NCBI GenBank assembly: GCA_029224185.1
Contig: CM055192.1
Coordinates: 496,001-560,000, forward strand
Length of the DNA: 64,000 nucleotides
Source of the DNA: Karalla daura
Taxonomy: Eukaryota > Chordata > Actinopteri > Chaetodontiformes > Leiognathidae
Direction of reading: 5' to 3'
In this document: piece after piece, positions 58,926 to 64,000 of the stretch
Numbering within the stretch: position 1 is the first letter of the stretch
How the letters are laid out: the number at the start of each line of letters is the position of its first letter
Position numbers and translations under genes: made by a program
Notes under the pieces: model-generated
Told to the model about the DNA's origin: nothing
The model's input: only the letters and a program-made list of their open reading frames with translations
Databases searched by the model: none

Positions 58926-59396
58926 ACACCTGTGTAATGAGTAATTAGACTCACCTGTGGTTAATTGTTTGTTCAGGTCCAGATGGGGAGCCTAAAAAGT
59001 TGCTTTACTCAGAGACCTGCAGCGGGGTGTACTCATTTCTGCACCACACAAATTTTACTAGAACTGAAAAAAACATCTTTTTAAGTTATATTATTAGCCT
59101 TTATTTTAAGTTCAAAAGCTCAACAGATCCTGTGTTCTAAGAACATTTTGGAAATATATTTTTGTGTTCCTTGTCCAAATTGTATGAAATGTTACTTTTC
59201 AAAGAGGGTGTACTCATTGCTGTGCATTGTGGCTGGGTAGAGACGACCAATGTTGTTTAAAGTAGTGGATTTCAAAGTGCAACACCCTATGCTCATAACT
59301 CATAACAGAGTGAATTGACAACATGAGGAAATGGCCTTGTGTGATGTATGGGGATATTCATCATATTCATATTCATACAGGGATTTTCATTCATCT

Positions 59397-59726
59397 TCAT
59401 TCCTGTTTATGAACCTGCCTGGTCTCCTCACAAGCTGGAGCTTCGTTGCCAAGCCATTTCTCAGGATAGGGGTGTGGGTTTGTCAGTTTCCCATCCAAAA
59501 AATGAAAGGAACAGACATAGGGCTTTTTAGGAGGACTTTTTAAGTTAAGCGACCTCAGCCAGTGACACCCTTCTTCAATGCGGAGAGGCAGATAAAAATA
59601 AAGAAAGGTCTGTCCACAGCATTCACTCCTCCTCCTCCCATGATTAAAACATTCCTGTTGAAGAGACAATCGCCTTTTCTTGCAATTGTTATGGCAGCCA
59701 AGGAGTGCACAAGTTACACTTGTCAT
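59397..59726 (-). CDS. THAP-domain ORF, probably transposon-derived
   Basis: A 109-codon intact frame starting with a true ATG at 59726. THAP domains are C2CH zinc fingers that bind specific DNA. Here Cys6-x4-Cys11 form the first pair and Cys72-x2-His75 (CSFHF) the second. The conserved Pro (residue 47, YLPLR) and Trp (56, HWLRSLN) are in place. A tail LDGKLTNPHPYPEKWLG follows, as in the THAP modules of fish transposase families. The first Cys pair is spaced slightly wider than the usual 2-4 range limit allows comfortably, and a Cys-rich stretch follows it. No transposase catalytic domain is recognised nearby, so this is a fragment or an orphan exon. The end may be a splice site, because GGCAG|GTTCAT occurs just before the stop. 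It is not clearly a functional host gene. Confidence 0.6.
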   Translation of the reverse strand: MTSVTCALLGCHNNCKKRRLSLQQECFNHGRRRSECCGQTFLYFYLPLRIEEGCHWLRSLNLKSPPKKPYVCSFHFLDGKLTNPHPYPEKWLGNEAPACEETRQVHKQE

Positions 59727-59834
59727 TTTAAATCACTTTCTATGACTCTTGTTTTAACACAAAACAAACAAAATGGCTCCGCCCATGTAACCATGGAGAA
59801 TGGGGTCCACAAGCCACCCTTGGTGACATCATGA

Positions 59835-62800
59835 GTTTCAAGTGATGCAATCGAAACTCAATCACAAACGAAATTTTGTTCATTATCATTAAAGGAACTG
59901 CTGTTTTGGATCCAGAGAGGCTAAAGACACAAGATCAGTCTCTCTCATTGTTAGAAATCACAAACCGTACGGTCACAACCCCGATCCTCCCAGGAGCAGA
60001 AACCTCACCAGTAGGAATAAATCATTTTGGATGTCAGACTACACTACAAAGGGCTGTTTTTCAGAGGTAGAACAGCATGTGCAAAAAAATCACTTCCCCA
60101 TTGAAAAATAATGCATGGAAGCACTTTTTTTATGTGATTTCATCCAGGATCAGAGCGTATCAGTGGTTTTATTTCACTTTTACATCCACATATGTTGTTC
60201 ACACCACCAAGAATGTGTGGAAACCCCCGCCTGCTACAGTGCTCCTGGGAGAACCATCTTTTTTCCACTGATAAAAACTTCAATCTGTCCTGTAAGCAAC
60301 GCTACAGGGCCTGAAATATCTAACACTCCCATAATTTCAGTCAACATTCCTCTTCGCAAATACTTATTACGATATCAGACATTCACCATTCAACTTTATT
60401 CTCACAGAATGATTCTCTTAATTCTTAAATATTAGACTTGAGTCAATGGACTGCATTTACAGTGCTACCAGCCAAACTACTCCAGTATTTGAACAACATA
60501 GATAATTGGTCACCTGCAAGTTCAGATGTACTCAGAGAAATGTCATGCTATACTACAATATGTCAATTTCATCAGATTACTCACCTCCAAGGGCACTCCC
60601 TTTCCCTCAAGAGCAACGACATGCTCTGAGTGTCATCTCAACATTTGTTCATGATACGTTATATGGATGAGATATTAATCCCAAGGCTGCAAGAGGAGAA
60701 AGAAGTCCATTCAAAAGTGACATGTTCTCCCAGTGCTGTGATTGATAACATGGTGCATGCGCACATTAAAGGACTTCACATTTATTTGTCACAAAATAAT
60801 GTCTTTTTTTTCCTTCTTTGCTTTGCCTAAACGATGAAAGGTGACGAGCAAACCATGTGCCTGCCACTCGCCATACATTTTGCAGTGCACTTCTGTCTCC
60901 ATTTCTCAAAACCTGCAGCGGCAAAGAGGGTGTGGGGGCATTTCTCCCAGCTGAAGTCACACAGGCTCACAAGAGGTGTAATGAAACACCTCATCAGTGT
61001 TAGAGAGATCCAAGAGGGATGGGTCCTGACCCAGTGAAGCCTCATTACCCCCCACACCCACCCCACCCGCGGAGAGCAACACATCCAACATGCTGAGTCT
61101 GAGAAAAGCCACGATGATATCATGGTTCAGGGTAGGAAACCCCCAAAGTTCTGTTCATAGAGACATCACATGGAAGTCCCTTTGGACAAGGACTGCAGTA
61201 TAGTGTAAGTGTTCCAATCCATAAAGGACTCTTTTCATAACGGGGGTCCATTAGTGAGCGAGAATGCAGGGGAGAATTTAAGGTCTGCATGAAAAAGAGC
61301 CAGCTAGGGATTAGTTAGTGACCTCATCTCTTCCAGCGGAGACCACTTACTTTTTCACCAGAATACTCATCATACAAAGTGCAAAAGGAGATAACGGTTT
61401 CAAACTGCAGGATTGCTTCACATTCTTTTGGGAGAGAAAACAATTGTCAAGCATCTTTAGATGACTAAGGGACTGTTCCAAATTCAAGAGAAATGCTCAG
61501 GGAGAGGAAATTTTGGCATCTTTTTTTCATGACAAATGAATGGTGTCTGCTAATAGACATTTTTATCCCAGGATTCTGGGATATAATTCTGGCTATTCTG
61601 GTTTTTAACTTCTCAATATTATAATCCAGGAAACTTTAAGGCACCATAAGAAGAAGTTCACCGAATCCTTGCATCCGTTACACCATATTAAAATTAGACT
61701 GAATCATAAACCTACGTGCAGAACATGACGTAAATGCATGAAGAGAGAGAGATAACCTCTGCGGAGGTTAAGAAATTGATTTAAGGGTTCAGGGGGGAGA
61801 TAAGGGGCGTACGTTAGGTACATTAGATAAGGGGTGTATTAAGGGGGGTATTTTCCTGCTTCGTTAATTCCTTTATTATAAGTCAGCGATAAAACATACA
61901 CTCTAGACATTAATGGCAGGGATCTTTACATGCAAACTTCCTCTGACCTCAGGCCAGCAGTGCTTGCCAGCTTCCCAGGTACTGCATCTTCTTCCAAGTG
62001 GTCCCTCAGCACAACCCGCACAAAGTCACTGATCCCACCCCTCAAGGCATCATGAAGGCAGCAAAAACAAGCAGAAAAAGTAAATTCAGAGTGCCACTCC
62101 TTCCTATTTCCCATTTGGACATTTTTAACCATTTGGCAAATAAGGGCAAGTCAGAATACACTGGATGTTATGCAGGGAAACTCCTTCATTGTTGAATCTC
62201 CAATACAGCTACAAACCAAACTGATAGAGCTATGAGAATAATGGTGTTGGATAGCCATCACTCTTCAGCTGAGTTTATGGATCTAAATACAGCTTTCACA
62301 AGACCTTTGTTCCAGCAGGTTTCGACGTGATAGCTAAAGGAGAACTTTCGAAGGAGAGCCTTGTTGTTGCTTCAGAGCTATTGGACAACGTTCCAATAGC
62401 TCACACATGTTTGCTGTGCAGTAATAATACCATATAAGCACTCCACCAGGCAAAGAGATATTTTGATATCTGTATAGGGGAAATGTGAAGTCTCTAGAGC
62501 ATTGTGAGGTCAATAAAAGCACAAAGCGGGCAAGTGGGATTTGCTTGTTGTGGGTGGGCTGAGGAGGGAAGGCAGAACCTAACAAAAACATTTTATCGCA
62601 ACTGTAGCGAAACATTTGTTTTCCCACGGGAACTATTACAGTTTACCCTTGCAAAGATAAATACCGCTGTCGTGACAGAAATAAAATGATCAGATTACTG
62701 AGGACTTGATGTCATTTTATTTTGTGATGTAATCACAAGTGTAATGCGCTCCCCCAGTGAGAGTTGAAAAAGTTGTGAACAAAATGCATTCATCGCTTAA

Positions 62801-63154
62801 ATCATGCCACTGGCCATGTAAATTGGGTTCAAATTGAGAAATAGAGCACAATGACTAGAAGCAAGCTCTGAGTGGACATCGACTTTGCGCTGCTGGGCTT
62901 GCTCCCAAATGAAGCTGGAAGTGAAGACAGACACTGCACAGACTGCAGAAATTCCTTCTACACCTGTCCTCCTTTCAAGTTAAATTGGTATGGCATGGTA
63001 ATAAAAGCATCACCGACGAGCCACTGATCCACTCAGCACTGTTAAACTGAGGCCTCACGCGAGACTCTCTCCACTGGTCACTCACCCACTGATGTATTGC
63101 CCTTGGCTGATAACTGCCTGTCTTCACTGTCCTTGCTTAAGTGCAATTTATGTG
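59835..63154. other. Intergenic DNA, no gene seen
   Basis: No recognised exon, RNA gene or named repeat. 59880-60700 may be interior sequence of the same transposon as the THAP frame, but no catalytic domain can be read. The segment 60840-61100 is somewhat GC-richer. Confidence 0.4.
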
Positions 63155-63275
63155 TATGTAAGTATGTATGTATGTATGTATGTATGTATGTATGTATGTA
63201 TGTATGTATGTCTGTCTGTCTGTCTGTCTGCCTGTCTGCCTGTCTGCCTGTCTGTCTGTCTGTCTATCTATCTAT
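63155..63275 (+). repeat. Compound microsatellite (TATG)n(TCTG)n(TATC)n
   Basis: About 12 TATG units, then about 13 TCTG/CCTG units, then a few TATC units. The frames through it (Tyr-Val-Cys-Met and Leu-Ser-Val-Cys repeats) are artefacts. Confidence 0.97.
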
Positions 63276-64000
63276 GCTGTCTCTTATGCAGAAGTGCAGA
63301 CCTGCACAGCCTGTTTTGGTATATCCTTCTGTTACTCATAGAGGCAAGCATGTGTGGACATTTAATTGCAGTTGGTTTGTTGGTTTGGACTTCATTCACA
63401 CTCTTAAACAACCTGTACCACAGCCCTGTTGGCACTGCACTGACATGTTTACTTACTCCGGACACCCCGGGGTCACACAACAGAAATCATTAAGTTATGC
63501 TTGGAAGACCCACAGTATTTCAAGCCACTGTTGCATTGTCATCCTGGTAACCAGAGCACAGATTACATCCCCAAAAGTTTGGTTAAACTATCAACCGGGA
63601 GTCCATTGTGTCACACAATGCAAGGCCTGTAACTATAACAGTGGACAACTGTGACAACCCCCCTCCAACTCCCAACCATAAACAAACGCTGAGAGTGAGC
63701 TCACACTCCCATAGCAACAGCTGAGTGGATCGACAGAAACAGTACAGCCAGTAAAAGCAGTGTTTGGGTGTGGATCCATAATCTGAGGAACATTTCCAAG
63801 TGGAATTCCACCCAGTTGTGCGCATATGAATCCTGTGGAAGCCCTGCTGCAGGATTTAAGTGAGATCTGAAAGAGAGCGAGGTAAGGCCGGTCTCACAAC
63901 TTTTATCATTGTGGGAGAGGGAGTTGCTGAAAGGCATGGTAATGAAGTGTAACCCTCTCCCTCACCGCGCACACATGCTTTGTGTTAGAATGCTCTTGAT
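63276..64000. other. Right-edge DNA, no gene seen
   Basis: Overlapping frames of 70-80 codons on both strands show no domain. Nothing is supportable at the window edge. Confidence 0.45.

Larger units (their letters stand above)
57429..59231 (-). mobile_element. Tc1-like DNA transposon, inactivated
   Basis: An element of about 1.8 kb whose ends carry inverted repeats. The left end reads CACAGCAATAATGAGTACACCC and the right end, on the minus strand, reads CACAGCAATGAGTACACCC. The three-base difference shows that the ends have diverged. A decayed transposase gene fills the interior on the minus strand. A hAT MITE is inserted into it. A flanking TA duplication is not clearly preserved. Confidence 0.9.

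Noticed and set aside
63092..63654. Tyr-Val-Cys-Met / Leu-Ser-Val-Cys repeat proteins
   Set aside because: Translation of the compound TATG/TCTG microsatellite in several frames.

Overview
The window is ordinary vertebrate nuclear DNA, almost certainly from a spiny-rayed (percomorph-like) teleost. The evidence is long introns with canonical GT-AG junctions, very long CA/GT, GGGA, ATCT and TATG microsatellites, and teleost transposon types (Tc1-like, hAT MITEs, L1-type LINE, a THAP-encoding remnant). There is no bacterial or phage-style gene organisation. Most open reading frames in the window are chance frames; some begin at non-ATG codons.

Two genes are supported. The first is the 5' coding exon of a minus-strand gene at 15001-15067, called nr6a1 (germ cell nuclear factor). 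The call rests on its N-terminal peptide, its phase-1 donor and its position. Everything to its left (1-15000) is then the start of a long first intron and holds no second exon. The second is a complete plus-strand olfml2a (olfactomedin-like 2A), with eight coding exons between 27545 and 44282. All junctions are canonical and the product is 650 residues: signal peptide, Cys-rich N-terminal module, coiled coil, Lys/Pro-rich linker, Thr-rich mucin-like linker and C-terminal olfactomedin domain. The two genes are head to head about 12.5 kb apart, matching the NR6A1-OLFML2A neighbourhood I recall from human 9q33.3. The two products are not expected to work in one pathway.

Layout: 1-15000 is nr6a1 intron 1 with microsatellites and one hAT MITE. 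15001-15400 is the nr6a1 first exon and CpG-rich promoter. 15400-27240 is the divergent intergenic region, crowded with mobile DNA: a 35-copy ATCT array, a near-perfect 100-bp hairpin, a Tc1 relic, a hAT relic, and an internally deleted L1-type LINE. 27240-45050 is olfml2a. 45050-64000 is gene-free downstream DNA. It holds a Tc1 element whose catalytic Glu codon is split by a 158-bp hAT MITE with a perfect 8-bp target duplication, a THAP-domain ORF, a 22-bp-type minisatellite and several teleost repeats.

I found no CRISPR, operon or defence-type system and no convincing new multi-gene system. The most useful items for follow-up are the hairpin at 16461-16560, the nested MITE, the intact THAP ORF, the CRE-like palindromic array at 21412-21433, and possible unannotated spliced transcripts between the two genes.
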